A stretch of DNA of 55,730 bases from assembly GCF_000499385.1 (NCBI RefSeq), contig NW_013652611.1:1-55730 (forward strand). The letters are read 5' to 3'. Of this stretch, positions 11,208 to 24,092 are shown piece after piece. A program made the position numbers and the translations under genes. Numbering within the stretch: the stretch's first letter is position 1; every line of letters starts with the position of its first letter. The notes beneath the pieces were generated by a model. It was given only the letters and a program-made list of their open reading frames with translations, was not told the origin of the DNA and did not search any database. Source of the stretch: Eimeria necatrix. Lineage: Eukaryota > Apicomplexa > Conoidasida > Eucoccidiorida > Eimeriidae.

Positions 11208-11860
11208 TTAACCGAAACCCTTCAAGTGTCGAACCAGCCGTTTGTAGCAAGTCGCCTCTACTAGCATCTCCGACAGTTCCGTACGGTTAGCCTTGACCAT
11301 GAGAATTTCGTGACTTTCCCGCTCAGCAACGTACTCCTTGTTGCAGCCCACTTTGCTGCAGTTTTTTAGGCACCAAAGCAAATAATTTGTCATCTTGCAA
11401 CATGTGCAACTAAATTATCCATGGTCAGGAACGAGTTGTCAGTTTTGTTCACAGAGTGAACACAGATGATCACCTTGGATGCCAAGAAATACGGGAGCGC
11501 TTTATGCCATCGATTTGTCGATGGATGGGACCGGCCCATACGTCCTGTTCCCTGCATCAGCGTGTCGCAAAGACGCTTCTCCCGCTGCAAGTGTGCGTCT
11601 TGCCTCCTCAAGAGGTCTGAAAGCGCCAAAGGCTCACTCTCACCTCGACCTACTGCGCCACACTTCATACATTATTTTGCTCTTCTTTCCGCAGCGAGTC
11701 CCGAAAGCGCTAGCTTTGATTCTTAGTGCTGCACTACGCGGCATACGAAGCGCGTCAGGCCCCTTCGCAGCTTTGAGATCGACATTGTCATCCCTCCTTC
11801 TTCGGGGATGTGAACAATTATCAGGCCTAGAAAGGCCGCCACTGCGTTCCCATGCTGTAG
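11208..11860 (-). CDS. Possible minus-strand multi-exon gene fragment
   Basis: Three minus-strand stretches look like exons. The first runs from about 11855 (after a pyrimidine-poor CCTACAG) to a GTGAGA donor near 11656 and reads WERSGGLSRPDN and later AALRIKASAFGTRCGKK. The second begins after CTTTCAG near 11615 and reads as a helical, charged segment. The third, about 11360-11208, reads AERESHEILMVKANRTEL and SEMLVEATCYKRLVRHLKG before TAA. Phases join between the first and second but not with certainty to the third. No start codon or family was identified. A 131-codon plus-strand frame overlaps it at 11479-11874 and is a competing but less natural reading. Confidence 0.25.
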
Positions 11861-12523
11861 GCTCAACTCTTTAACAGTTCCGTATCTACATGGCCCAACA
11901 AAGAGAGCGCCGACACATTGCAAAATCAGGGTCGACGTGGCGCGCACGCATTCCCACGTTTCCACCAATGAAACCGGAAACAGGGAACCACACACAATTC
12001 AAACAGACACACAGCCGCATACGTGTCTTCAGAAGAAAGTGGAGGCTCTTAAACAATGAACCCCGCAAACTGCCACTGAGTATCGAGATTACGTTTACTG
12101 CATGCGGAAATCCCACCAGGGGTTTTCACACACCGATTTGGATTTGCGTGTCATCTCATTAAATGGATATTTAATTGAATGACATACAATTCTATTTTTA
12201 CGTTTTTTTAGGGCCCCTATTCTCTAGAGAAACCTGCAGGCTTGCAGGCGCTATCCAGTTTGCCCCACTGCCTTCTATGCTCAGCGGGCTCTCCACACCA
12301 ATGTAACCTCCAGAGGGTCTTTTTTTCAGGATAATGAATTAAATGTATAATTTGGAAGGAGTGAGGACCTTCTGACCGGTTCCGGATCTCATGATTATCG
12401 TTCTGAGTGGGGCGCTACAAGCAGTGCTTGTTTTTTGGGTTTTGCGCCCTTTGCAGGGCTAGTCTTCCCACTGGCACTCCCTCGCGCCGCTTCTATTGAT
12501 GCACAGAGAGCGACAGAGTCAAG

Positions 12524-15500
12524 ATGGCCTCCATACAGGCAACTAAACGACGGAGGGAACCCGACGGGGCGAATGGCGCAGCACCGGTAGAATCGGGTCG
12601 AGCTGGACACAGTCATGAGGCTAGGGATAGACTATTGAACCCTCTGTCTCCTCTGCCTAGCCCTCATTTTAATGCGGCATTGCAGCAATGCGTATATCCT
12701 CACATCCTCTCGTACAACACGTTTGCGGATTGTTACGTGGAGGAAATGGTTAAGGAGCTGCCATTTATCTATATCGATCCGAACTACGACCCTGACCGCC
12801 ATGAAGCCAACCCATATTACAAACCACCTGACTGTATGCATGTAAAGAAGCTCCGAGTCTGCAAGACTATTCATACCTGCTTGAGCGAACACGCTGTGTA
12901 GATCTTCCAGTTCAAAAATAGTGCCATCATTTCCATCCTTGGTGAACGGAACTTTCTGTGATTCTCTGATTTTTGAGCAGACCTCAAGTTGGGGATTGCA
13001 GAGGCCGTTTTAGGCTTTCCGCAGAAACTGGGTGTGGGGGGCTTGCAGGCAAAATCAGACGCCGGTAGTAGGCTGCTTCCCCGTCACTGCAGAGACTCGC
13101 ACATCTCCTACGGTGCTCCGCTCCATGTCAGCTTCGTTTGCTACCGCACTGGAGATGAAAGCAATGCTGCCATCAAGAAAACAATGGTGGTTGGCCAGGT
13201 GCCGGTCATGGTGAAAAGCAACCGATGCACTTTGTCAGGTTAGCCGAAACAGTGTTGTGGAGAAAATGTGTAGCGTTTCCCTCGTCCATAGCAGTTGACT
13301 CGCCGGTTAAAATGCGTGTGGAAGACGCCTCAACATGTGGAGAAGCGCTACACAGAGACGTGCACTCTGGCATAGGACTTCCTTTCCTGGAGCAGACGTC
13401 TCAAACCGACACAGGGGATGTGTTTTTTGGCGATCGCCTGTTTTAGGGATGAGCCCTACTGAGATGGTGAACGCTGGAGAAGACTTGGATGAATTTGGTG
13501 GCTATTTCATAATAAACGGCAATGAGCGCGTGCTGCGCTTCGTCATTCAGCAGAAGACCAACTATCCCATTGCTCTCAAGAGAGAGAGCTTTAGGAATCG
13601 GGAGATATTTGCCACGGATCTTGCAGTTCTCCTGAGAAGTCAGAGGTGAGGCACGGGAAGCTGTTCTCGTGTACTGAACCGGCACTGCATTTGGAGTGTG
13701 ACTACCGCAACACGCAGGTTGGCTGGGGCTGATGAATTGGTGAATTGATGATTATCGAAGCCTGTTAGGTGTTGAGACCATGTGCTTATGGAATTGCGCT
13801 GCCTTCAATGTTGACAGAATTGATGGGACATGCACGTCCAACATATTGCTCGACACCGAGGATGGAAGATGCTGTTATCGCATTCTACTCAATCGTCAAG
13901 AGCACTTCTGTCCGTTCCCCTTGCTGCTGCGTTGCGTTGGCGGAGGGCTTTCACTTCAGCAGTTTAAACTCAAATTTATGGAGGGGACTTGGGGCGATCT
14001 AGAGGAGTCCACTCAACTGCACGCGATTTTTGAAGAAGTTTGGGGGAGCGAAAAGGATTTTGTTGATACCGACCTCAGAGAACACAGGGTAGGCCTCCGT
14101 GCGGATCATGTGGTAATTTCACATAATACACATTTGTATCACCTGCGGTAGGTGCTCACTGCGTGATTTCCACTCTACGTTTGTTTTTACCGGCATGTGC
14201 AGCCCTTGCACCAGCTCGGCCAAGTGTTCTGGAGGGGTGTGTCTTGGTTGCTACCGCCTGGGAGCACATTCGAAGATGCAGGCAGGTTCATAATCGATCG
14301 TTACGTTCTTGTCCATGTAAAAGAATGGGCTAGCAAATTCGAAACTCTCCTATTAATGTTTCGGAAGCTTCGTCAGCTGCGGAGGGGGAAGATACCGGTA
14401 AAACTGCGCTTTGCCCGTGGACTTTTGGGTAACATTTGACAACTGCATGCTTTTAATGGCTGGGCTAAAGCTAGCTACATGTTCTCAGATGTTCTCATGT
14501 AATGTACTGCGGTGGATGCAGCCCGAGAGCATGGATGCTTTCTCGTACCAGGAAGTGATTCTTCCAGGGCAAATCCTCGCAGCAGTACTAAAAGATGCTC
14601 TTTTTAATGCTCTAATCAAACTTCGGACACAGTACATGGTGGTACGTAGCGCCACAGAGGAATTTTTCTCCTCGCATGGTATCACAAATTGCCGAATAGT
14701 GATGCTAGGTGTCTCCTATGCATCTTTGAGAAGGTTCACGGCTTTGGGATACTGGATGCCTCTGGTATCATGGCTTTATTTATCAGGAACTACGCCAAGT
14801 TAAGGCAGCAGGCCACGATCCTACTCTGGTTATAGCGTCCAATAAATTTTTTGACGCGGCGACCGACCGCTGTGCGTCCGAGATCGGCCACAAGATTAGC
14901 TATTTCATGGCCACGGGCAACATTCGGACGACCCAGCTGGATCTTCAACAGGTAGCAACAGTCCATTGATGATGACAGTTGCTCCATTATTTCCAAGGTG
15001 GTTCAGTATTCTCGTCGTTCTCGTGGTCTCGATTGCTTGTGCTCTCTACATTCTATGTAGCAAACGCGTCTGTCTATGCGATGTGGCCTCTTGAAAGCTT
15101 TCAGGGTGGACTGTGACGGCAGATCGTCTGAATCTGAATCGTTTCCTTAGCCATTTCAGAGCAGTGCACCGAGGCCAGTTCTTTGCACAGATGAAGACGA
15201 CTGCTGTGAGTGTTCCGTTTTCCTCCCACAAGGTTCCTTTTCATTCCGAGTGACGTTTTTTAGTACTCCCCCTCATTCTGTAATTTTGCCAAATTTTCAC
15301 AGTGACGGGACCTCTACAGACTGATGCTTTTCTTTGTTCCCTCATGCGAGGTATGCGTTCAGGTCCGCAAGCTTCTAGGGGAAAGTTGGGGTTTTTTGTG
15401 CCCCGTTCATACTCCCGATGGTGCCCCATGTGGTCTCCTACTGCATCTATCCCAGATGGCCCAGCCAGTAGCGGTGCCACCTGACAGGGGGGTAAGAATG

Positions 15501-18500
15501 AACAACTGGCAACGACGGTTTGAGTGGCAGTATTAAGAGTGCATCGAATACGGCTCCGTTGAGTTCAATGCAGTGCAGCCATGCTGAACTTTTCAGCTGT
15601 ACATGTACGGCGTTGACTTTCTTTGAGGCGCATTTGCTTTGCTCTGACTTGGCGGGCGCAGGCAATAGCGGCAGTTCGATTGTTTATGAAAGCCCGCGGG
15701 GCATGTGTAGACCTTGACGGCGTCTCGGGATTGCCTCCTTCTGATCTTGGCGCTGCTTGTGGAGGGCAGGCTGCCAGTCATGGCGAAGGCGGAAACGTCA
15801 AGTGCGTGCCGCTTGTGGTGGATGGAGTAGTCGTGTGCAAAATACGAAAGCCAGAGTTCAGCTTTTGGATGGAACAGTTGCGTCACGCAAAGGGATGTGG
15901 CTTGGATGGATTCAAGACTCACTGGGAGCTAGTTGGATTTGATGAGGATAGGCAAGCATAGTCTGATTCCGTCGGTCCCTCCCCTGTTGCTTTTCAGCAA
16001 ATAGAAACAAGTGCCGCCACATTCACAACTGGGTTGTAGAACGGCCAGACAACGGTGAGTTAGTACTTTTCGTTAGGCCCAGGAAGTGCGTGGTTGTCAT
16101 GATGCGCGCTTTTCGTCACTGGGCCTTTTGTGTGCAGTAATCAGTTTGAAGGCATTTTTATGTTTACCATGCCAGGCCGGCTTGTCCGGCCAGTCAAGCA
16201 CTTGGCTAGCGGGCGGTAAGCGAAAAGGTAGCTCCAATTCTCGAGCAACAGCTATAGTAGTCGACAGCCATGATGCAACCTATGCCACAGGCATGTCAAG
16301 GATGATGGCGTGTTTCTGACGCAGCTTGGAATTCATAGGGCCACTACAGCAACCGTGGATGTCCATCGCTTGCCGTGAAAGGAACGTGTTGCTTAACGAA
16401 CGCTCTATGACGGCGCACCAGCCAATAATTGAGAAAATTCTACGAGACCAAATCGCGGAAGTGGAGAATACAGAAGTGTGTACCATATCTCATGATGCCG
16501 CGTTGCTTCCATAGACCTTCATCCGTGCCAACGTTGATATGCTACAATGCGTCCAGCTGTCCTCAGTCGTACGCCACCTTGTAAGGCATCTCGATATTCT
16601 TGAAACAATGAGAACCTTTTTTTTCCTTGTCTCCACATTGCAGAACACGGTTGTCCAGGACAATCAGGGAAGGCTGGAGAGTGATTATCAATCATTGTTC
16701 AATGGCCAGTGCGACAGTTCAACTCCTAATTGTGGCCGAATGGACGGGCGTGGTTTCCAAGAGGTTCGCAATGCCCTCGTCACTAGCCATGTTCCTGTGC
16801 GCTACGATTACGTCGAGCTGAGTCCAACAGCTTTCCTCAGTATTACTGCGGCGCTCACACCATTCAGCAACCACAACCAAAGCCCAAGGTACGAGAACCT
16901 GCCGCCCAAGAAGCCAATAGACATTCAATGTTATCACATCCTCTCTGCGTGCTCTGAGTTGAGATGCAGCGCGGAAGGAACAGGATGCGCTTGTGTCCGT
17001 TATTTAGCAGAGACACAGTGCATATGCATGCAAGCATGCGAATGTAAAGCGTTGCTGGTTACTCCTGCTCAGGAATATATACCAATGCCAAATGCTTAAG
17101 CAGACCATGGGCACGCCGTTCCACTCGATCCCGTATAGGCATGACAACAAGGCTTACCGCCTCATCACTCCACAAAAGCCTCTTTTGCGGACACGTGATT
17201 ACCGCCACATTGACTTCGATGATTATCCTACTGGAGTCAATGCAGTGGTTGCCGTCATGTGCTACACAGGGTACTGCAGCCGCATTCTGCTACTGCATTG
17301 TTTTTTTCTCCCCATGAATATAGACTTACCGAGCACATCAAGAGAGGCGAGAACGCAAAGTTTCTGTAGAAACGCGCCTCGTATTTTTGACCCCATATTA
17401 TGCTGTTACGTGCCTGCATTTGCAAAATGCGTGTTGCATGGATGCTTTCTGTGCAGCTTTGACATGGAAGATGCCATGATTCTCAACAAGTCTTCCGTCG
17501 AACGTGGCTTATTCCACGGCTGCGTGTACAAAACCAAAATAATTGATGCTGCCCCAAGTGGCTCACGCGCAGTGAGTTCTCCTGGCTACTAAAAGCAGCA
17601 CTGCTGTGGGCTTACACAGATGCTTCCAGCAGACTTGGTTACACCGTGACGGTATTGCTCAGGAAAGTCATTGTTCTGCCAATTTCGCTGGTAAGCGGTG
17701 GTGCGCTGTGCCTTTCCAGCAAGATGCGGAGGAGTACCAGTTTACAAATACCAGCAAACTTGGCCGCAAATGCATTCCGTCGCTTGATGCAGATGGCTTC
17801 CCGACCATCGGTGCAAAGATAACTCAGGGAAAAACACTGTGCAGGTACTCAGTGGGCTTAACACATCTTGATATAGATCGCATACGCTTTCTAGCGTCTG
17901 ACGCTGCATGTTGTTTTTGCTTGGTATTTATGGTGCCAACTCAGAAGTGTATTTATTGTGTACTTGTGGAATGTGGCGTTTTCAAGAGTGCAGAGACACA
18001 CGCATTCAACAGCAGTTCAGGCACCGGCTCTGCAGACTACTTACAAAGACGACGAACCGGCATATGTGGATGGCATAACTCTGACATCGGCCCCAGCACC
18101 GGCAGAGGAGCGTTTCCTAAAGACAGGTCTCAAGGGCTGCCGAGCGTCGCTCCGCCTGCGCAGTGTCCGAAAACCAATCATTGGCGACAAGTTTGCATCA
18201 AGGCATGGGCAGAAAGGCATTTTATCCATGCTCTGGCCACACGAAGACATGCCCTTCTCAGTAATGCCCCACAGCTCAAATTACTAGGAGCAGCCTGGCA
18301 GAAGCTGTTTAGAAGTGCTGAATGGGGGCAAGCATTGTTCATGCTTGACATCTTGTTTGTGTGCTAGCATGCTGCCGTTACACTCTGGTCACCATTCAGG
18401 AATCAGGGATAGTACCGGATATTTTGTTCAACCCGCATGGCTTCCCAAGCCGAATGACAATAGGAATGCTTATTGAAAGCATGGCTGGCAAGGCAGCGGC

Positions 18501-20032
18501 AGTTCATGGGGCCTTCCAAGTGCGCATTGCTTTATGTTTTGTGACCTGGAAAGACTTGGCCGCTTTTTGATTCGACTGTGTGCGCTCATCAGAATAGAAA
18601 GAGCGTTTGTTGTTGGTTAAGCAGCCAGCTGTGGTTCCCCTGCATCCCAAGGGACGAGCTTCGATTTACACAGTTGTTTAGGTTTTGGGGATGATTAATG
18701 GCTTCTCAGGATGCAACAGCCTTTCGAGAATTCAAGAAACAGGAGAAAACAGGAGCTCGCTGGATTGACCAGGAAGGGCACCATGGTCAGCAAGAGTAGC
18801 GGGCGCTGCAGTCAAGCTTCTGCAAGAACTTAAGTTCCTGACTGATGCCCGATGGTGAAAAGTGCAATCTCGCCTTTTTATGCAGGATACGTTTTACGTG
18901 GGGGACGCTACCGGACACCCGAGGAGGAGGTTGAAGCACAAGAACAAGGTGACACCCCCGTAGATTACTTTGGAAAGGCGCTTCTGGCCTCAGGTGAAGT
19001 GATGGCTTCTTCGCCGCAGCAGGCACACTTCGAAGAATTAGCGCCTTACATTCTTGTGTTTGAGAAGTGTGGACATCTACAGTTGACCACTCACGTCAGA
19101 GTTCAGGTGTTCTCATTCTTCCTGATTGTTTACAGCTTTGCCCAGCCACTGTGCTTGCTTTCTGCATGCTTTAGGCTACCAGTATTATGGCAAGGAGGAG
19201 CTGTACAGCGGCGTTTACGGGATGCCGCTCACCTGTCATATTTTTACCGGGCTTATTTATTACCAGCGCCTAAGGCACATGGTATGAAGTTTAGCCCATG
19301 GCTTTACGGGCAGTTGTAACTTTTAATATCAAGCACCTTGAATTTCACGATGCTGAGAAAAAATGTGCATGCAGTTTTGTCAGTTTGCATTTTCGGTCGT
19401 GGCGTGTAGGTAACGGACAAAGCCCAGGTACGTGCTACCGGCCCAATCGATTCGTTGACTCATCAGCCTGTGAAAGGAAGGAAGCGCCATGGAGGTGTCA
19501 GATTTGGCGAGATGGAAAGAGACGCTCTTATCGCTCATGGTGCTACAGCGTTGCTGCAAGATAGGCTCCTACATGTAAGGACCTGACGTTTTTATGCGAG
19601 TTCGGCCTTTATGTCTGCTTGAACTTTGTAGGCCTTCTTTTCAGTCGTACTGGCGGGATCCTTGTTTGTGTTTTGTTGGTTCCGCAGTGTTCAGACGCGC
19701 ACCGTGCATTTTGCTGCCCATGCTGTGGTAGCATCTTATCTCCGTTTCAGTCCCCCGATATGAAGGGGCGTTCAGTTGGTGGAAGAAAATCGGTCCCTCT
19801 TTGCCGCATCTGTGGCGTGCCTTGCCGTCTTGTACAGCTTCCCTACATATTTCGGTGCGTACCATGTATGTAGAACAGAAACAGCAGTTTCACGTAGCGC
19901 TGCTGATGCATGTGCTGCACACCAGCTGTGAATAAGGGGATGTTCCGCATGTGTTTGGAGTGCAGCTACTTGTCAAATGAGTTAGCCTCAATGAATGTGA
20001 CGGTCCGTCTCCAGCTAGATCACTTAGGATAA
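12524..20032 (+). CDS. RPA135: RNA polymerase I second-largest subunit (RPA135/RPA2), about 25 exons
   Basis: This beta-like subunit of RNA polymerase I transcribes rDNA in the nucleolus. Exons in order: 12524-12833, 12981-13238, 13447-13645, 13761-14088, 14203-14397, 14522-14641, 14805-14951, 15098-15205, 15363-15491, 15662-about 15928, about 16005-16054, 16138-16215, 16325-16475, 16644-16888, 17073-17270, 17457-17571, 17720-17844, about 17996-18260, 18400-18519, 18710-18785, 18886-18993, 19175-19281, 19410-19574, 19688-19854, 19966-20032. Phases close, giving about 1,365 residues. Diagnostic motifs are [58 protein letters not shown] with [74 protein letters not shown], and a C-terminal zinc ribbon with CCPCCG and CRICGVPC. 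Assignment to Pol I rather than Pol II or III rests on the [13 protein letters not shown] region and [11 protein letters not shown], which match remembered RPA135. Junctions at exons 1/2, 10/11 and 17/18 are the least certain. Confidence 0.94.
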
Positions 20033-21980
20033 GCGATTAGGACCAAGCAATACGGCCAATTGTAATAAATTACTCCCGTGAGACGGACAAGCTGAATCGC
20101 AAAGCATCTTACCAACAAGATGATCGGAGCCTTAAAGCGCCCAAGGAGATGCGCATTATGCCCAAGCAGGATTGGATTGGAGTTCAGTAGGCTTTGAGGC
20201 TGGTTTGCGTAGAGGTCTTTGCGCCAGTGTTTGCTCGTTTTTTCATCGAAGAAACACTTCTACATTTTTCTTTTGGTTCATGCAAGAGATTGACTCATTC
20301 TTCGCGTCTAATTTGCGCTGCTGGCACTGCTAACAAATTATTTGAGCAGTGGAGGATACGACGGAGTTGGTCAGTGGAAAAGTTCGGTTCCATTAACTGA
20401 GCCGTCTCTAGTCCACCCAATTTGAAAGACTCAAGCATTTGAAAAAATCGAGAAACCTTTCCCCGACACTGTCTTTCCTGTTGATACGGGGGGGGTACAG
20501 TCGAATTGATGGCCCAAACCCGTCCCATTGAAATTGCAACACAAGGCATCACGCACACCACAGAATTGAAGCGGCGAAGCTTCTTTTCTGCGGTTTTGAG
20601 AACAACGTACACTCTATACATTACTGGGGAAATCCCCGAAATGTCATTTGACGTGTGAATGCTGGATTCTTTAGCTGCCGGGCTGACAGTGGGGGTAAGA
20701 ACGTTGTTTCCTGGAGATAGCCGTGTCTTGACTTTGAGGTCTCGTTGCCGTTCTGACTAGACATTATCCGTTACCAATGCTACCGATAATTAAGGCGTGT
20801 CATGAAGCCACATAAAAGAGCTCGAGGCTTTACAAGAGGACGCTGAGGTCCGAAGGCTCTTGCTTCGACGAGTCCAGTGCAGCTGAAGCCGCTGCTGTAT
20901 GAGACGGAAAGTCACAGCTAGCACCATGAGTTCTCCTTGAAGCGTGGGAGAGTCGTAGCTAACGCCTGAAGCTTTCTTGAAACCAGCGGTCAATGACGTC
21001 AATGACGCACGAACATGTGTGAGATCTAGAGGCCCGGGAGCTCGCTCAAGACTACCGGGCAAATCATGACGTTGGAGGATGCGACAAATTATGCGTGTGC
21101 AGCATGAGGAGGAGTTTAGGAAATGTGTTTTTATTATCCATGCTGTTCTGTAGGCCTAGGCGAGCAAATCTGCAAGTGCATAATGTGACACCCAACGAAT
21201 GCGCGACGCGACCTTCCCTTATTTGTCTATAGGACGGCCCAGCTAGCTCTGACCCAACGCAGAAAAGGACGAGGCCCAGCCCTAGAAAGCTGCCTTAACT
21301 AAGTATAAAGGTGACGCGGAAAAGAAAATGAAGCAATTTCTCCGAGTTTCATAGACAGCATCATGAGCCGCTAGTGCCCTGGTAATGGTCTGGGTCACTC
21401 GGTCAGCGAAAGCACGGATGGGTCATCCCTCAGGCCTGCGTTGATCCCAACGCATTTAGCAAATACTTAATTTGCACTTTTCTGCAATATCTGCAAGATA
21501 CATTTACGCAATAGTTTAAATCGCTCAAACTGAACCCATTTCAAGGCTTGCGTGCCGCACTCCGTGCTGGTCATTCTGCTCATGGACAGCTGGCAAACAA
21601 ACCCATCGACGAAGCTTGACAGCCAGACGAGCTACAGTCATGCACACTTGAATACAAAGACCTACACAGTTGACGTTTTTGTCTTGTTGCAATTTTTCTT
21701 TTTCAGATCGCCGCTTGCTTAGCGGCATGGGCGGCGCGGTGACCGCTGTAATTCCTGCTGGGTCTCTCTGCTCGTCGTCTCATGAACTTTCAGAGAGACT
21801 TCTGCGGAGTGGTCTATTTAATGAGTAATATTGTTCGTCTCAGCGTAAACAAGCAGTTTGAGGCTTTCGCGACACCTTCCACCCGAGACTCTCAAATCAT
21901 TGCTGAGACTTGTTGGGACCTCAAGCCGACGGTGGCGCTAGGTTAAAAGAGTAGCCAGGAACCGTTCTAGCTCAACCGCC
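20033..21980. other. Spacer, no gene seen
   Basis: About 1.9 kb between the Pol I subunit and the acidic-repeat gene. Frames at 20194-20400, 20295-20621, 20790-21062 and 21525-21728 overlap on opposite strands or lack any family signal. A GGGGGGG run lies near 20491. The final part must hold the promoter of the gene at 21981. Confidence 0.45.
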
Positions 21981-23024
21981 ATGAAAGCAGCTTGCAATCA
22001 GCAGACAAAACGCCGCTTCAGGCATTCAGATGTTCAGCCGATGGAAACGGGATTCGAAAGATATGTTAGGCTTTTAGGACTGGACCTATCCGAGTACTTT
22101 TACCCCTTCGAAAACAATATTGATTTCGAAGAGCCACCGACTGACGACAAAAGCACCCCACCGAAACACCAAATGGAAGACCGGCAGATTCATTCTGTGC
22201 CCCCAACCCCGCCTTCTACTCCATCGAACAGGATTGCGGGCGGCCTGTCTACTTTGGGACCCGCAAGGGATCCAAGGCCTGCAACAGTGTCCCGTAGGGC
22301 CTGGAAGCAACTCAAGAAAATCATAGAGCGCCAGAAGAAAGTAGCCGAGGCTGCAGAACCCAATCGCGCAATCGCGATTGCACCTGAAGAGAGCTGTGGG
22401 GACGGTGAACCTAATCAGAAATCCGAGAAAAAAGAAGAGCCCGAAGTCAATAATAAAGAAGAGCCTGAAATCAATAACAAAGAAGAGCCCAAAGTCAATA
22501 ACCTAGAAGAGCCCGAAGTCAATAGCAAAGAAGAGCCCGAAGTCAATAACAAAGAAGAGCCCGAAGTCAATAACAAAGAAGAGCCCGAAGTCAATAACAA
22601 AGAAGAGCCCGAAGTCACTAACAAAGAAAAGCCCGAAACCAATCCTCGTTGCGAGGAAATACAAAACTCGCATTTAGAAGACTTCAAACACTCACCTGAT
22701 AGGTCCAAGGTAGAAGAATTCCCGCCGCCCAAAACATGCTTTTCGAGATCCGTTCAACAACGCTCCTGCAATGTCGAGGCGTCGAACACAGTAAAAGACC
22801 AGAAGGAAGCATCCACATCCAAGAAGAATGCTGTGAGCTGGTACCCTGTGGCAGAGGTTGTGACTGTCGAGACCGAAAGTCCAACAACAACCCATCCAGT
22901 CGACATAAGCACTGCTGGGCTCGTTGAGAAATCCACGCTAAGATCTTGTAGGCGCATCATGAATCGCCAGAGTCCTGCGATTGGTAGCGGCTCAAGCAGC
23001 TCTCGAGATTTGCTCAAGGATTAA
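21981..23024 (+). CDS. Acidic eight-residue-repeat protein, function unknown
   Basis: A 347-codon frame with ATG at 21981 and stop TAA at 23022. There is no signal peptide or membrane segment. Residues 1-60 (FERYVRLLGLDLSEYFYPF) may be a small folded piece. A basic helical stretch follows at about 105-125 (RRAWKQLKKIIERQKKVAE). About residues 150-220 are nine copies of an octapeptide of the form KEEPEVNN, then a Ser/Thr-rich tail. The protein is probably intracellular, soluble and partly disordered. A frame at 23362-23544 (SRRKLRGELLRIAEDDDYY) could be a further exon, but no clean join was found. No homologue was recognised. The repeat suggests a coiled or scaffold role at most; that is speculation. 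Confidence 0.75.
   Translation: MKAACNQQTKRRFRHSDVQPMETGFERYVRLLGLDLSEYFYPFENNIDFEEPPTDDKSTPPKHQMEDRQIHSVPPTPPSTPSNRIAGGLSTLGPARDPRPATVSRRAWKQLKKIIERQKKVAEAAEPNRAIAIAPEESCGDGEPNQKSEKKEEPEVNNKEEPEINNKEEPKVNNLEEPEVNSKEEPEVNNKEEPEVNNKEEPEVNNKEEPEVTNKEKPETNPRCEEIQNSHLEDFKHSPDRSKVEEFPPPKTCFSRSVQQRSCNVEASNTVKDQKEASTSKKNAVSWYPVAEVVTVETESPTTTHPVDISTAGLVEKSTLRSCRRIMNRQSPAIGSGSSSSRDLLKD
22430..22640 (+). repeat. 24-bp coding minisatellite, nine units (KEEPEVNN)
   Basis: Nine consecutive 24-bp units inside the acidic-repeat gene. The central units (about 22530-22610) are nearly identical and the outer ones diverge, with Ile for Val, Lys for Glu, Leu for Lys, Ser for Asn and Thr for Asn. This is the pattern expected if turnover by slippage or unequal exchange happens mainly in the middle. 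The period keeps the frame. Confidence 0.92.
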
Positions 23025-24092
23025 ATTCCTTTGAGGAGCCACCTTGTCTGGCGTGTCTACAAATAGTTCCAAAAACATCAATGATTTTAGAAGAGCTTGC
23101 AGGCGGGCATCAAGTGATGTGTGTGGTGCCAAATTCCATTTGACAAAGCTGCCCTTTCTTCTAAAGGGTCGCCTCAAGCCTCAGCAAATTTTGAAGATGA
23201 CCGTGGTCTCGTTCAGTAAATACAGCTGGAATTGCTGGAGGACAATTCAAATACTACTAGAGCTTGGTACAGCCATCGGCAGCGCTTGATTAGTCAAGAT
23301 GCGAAGCAGGAAGTCTGAAAGTCACGGCCTCCCTGCAGTGGGTGTGACTGCTTAATCCCTCATGAAAACGCCCGTTGAGTCACGGAGAAAACTTCGAGGA
23401 GAGTTACTGCGCATTGCCGAAGACGATGATTATTATCTGCAGCTACAACGTCAGAGACCAAGGAGGCCACTGGATAAATCACTTATTCCCGTGAAGCAAC
23501 GCACCTCCGCAGTTTTCTCGACAGTGGCTGCGGCCACGCAGTAATAGAACAGAAGCGTTCAGTACAATGCCTGTAGGCATTTGGATAAGATATGAGCGGC
23601 GAGCTTGCGGAGCCATCTAGCTCCCAGCTACCTCCACGTCGAGCTATCGACTGTTCAAGAAGCCATACGCTAGGGCCACCAGTATTCGGTTCTACAAGGC
23701 CAACGCGCCAAAGTGGCAAAGCCTAGCGAACCCACAAGCGCTACAGCCCTTGTCATAATGACTATTTATCGCGAGCGACTATTTCATGTTCGCCAAGACA
23801 AAACACCTAGATTTTAAGAAATTTTACTTTGCATTCACTGGCCAGATCAGCCTGAGTCATTGCACAGCCTCCCGGTAACTCGATAATATTGACTAACCTT
23901 CGTGTGAATTGAATTCTGAGAGTAGTCTGTAAATCCAGACAGAGCTGAGATCAACTCAATGCAATTCATTTGGAGACGAGTAGTTACTGAGCATTTATAC
24001 ACTAGATGCATCTCCGTAGTACCTTGTCATGTACTCACATCATTAATTACGTCTTTCGGAAACAAGCGTGACACTAAATTGACATAGACGCA
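23025..24092. other. Spacer with one possible coding patch
   Basis: A 60-codon frame at 23362-23544 (plus) has protein-like charge patterning (SRRKLRGELLRIAEDDDYY and QLQRQRPRRPLDK) and could be a terminal exon of the upstream repeat gene or an independent small gene. Nothing else was seen. The right half contains the 3' end of the minus-strand zinc-knuckle gene. Confidence 0.35.
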
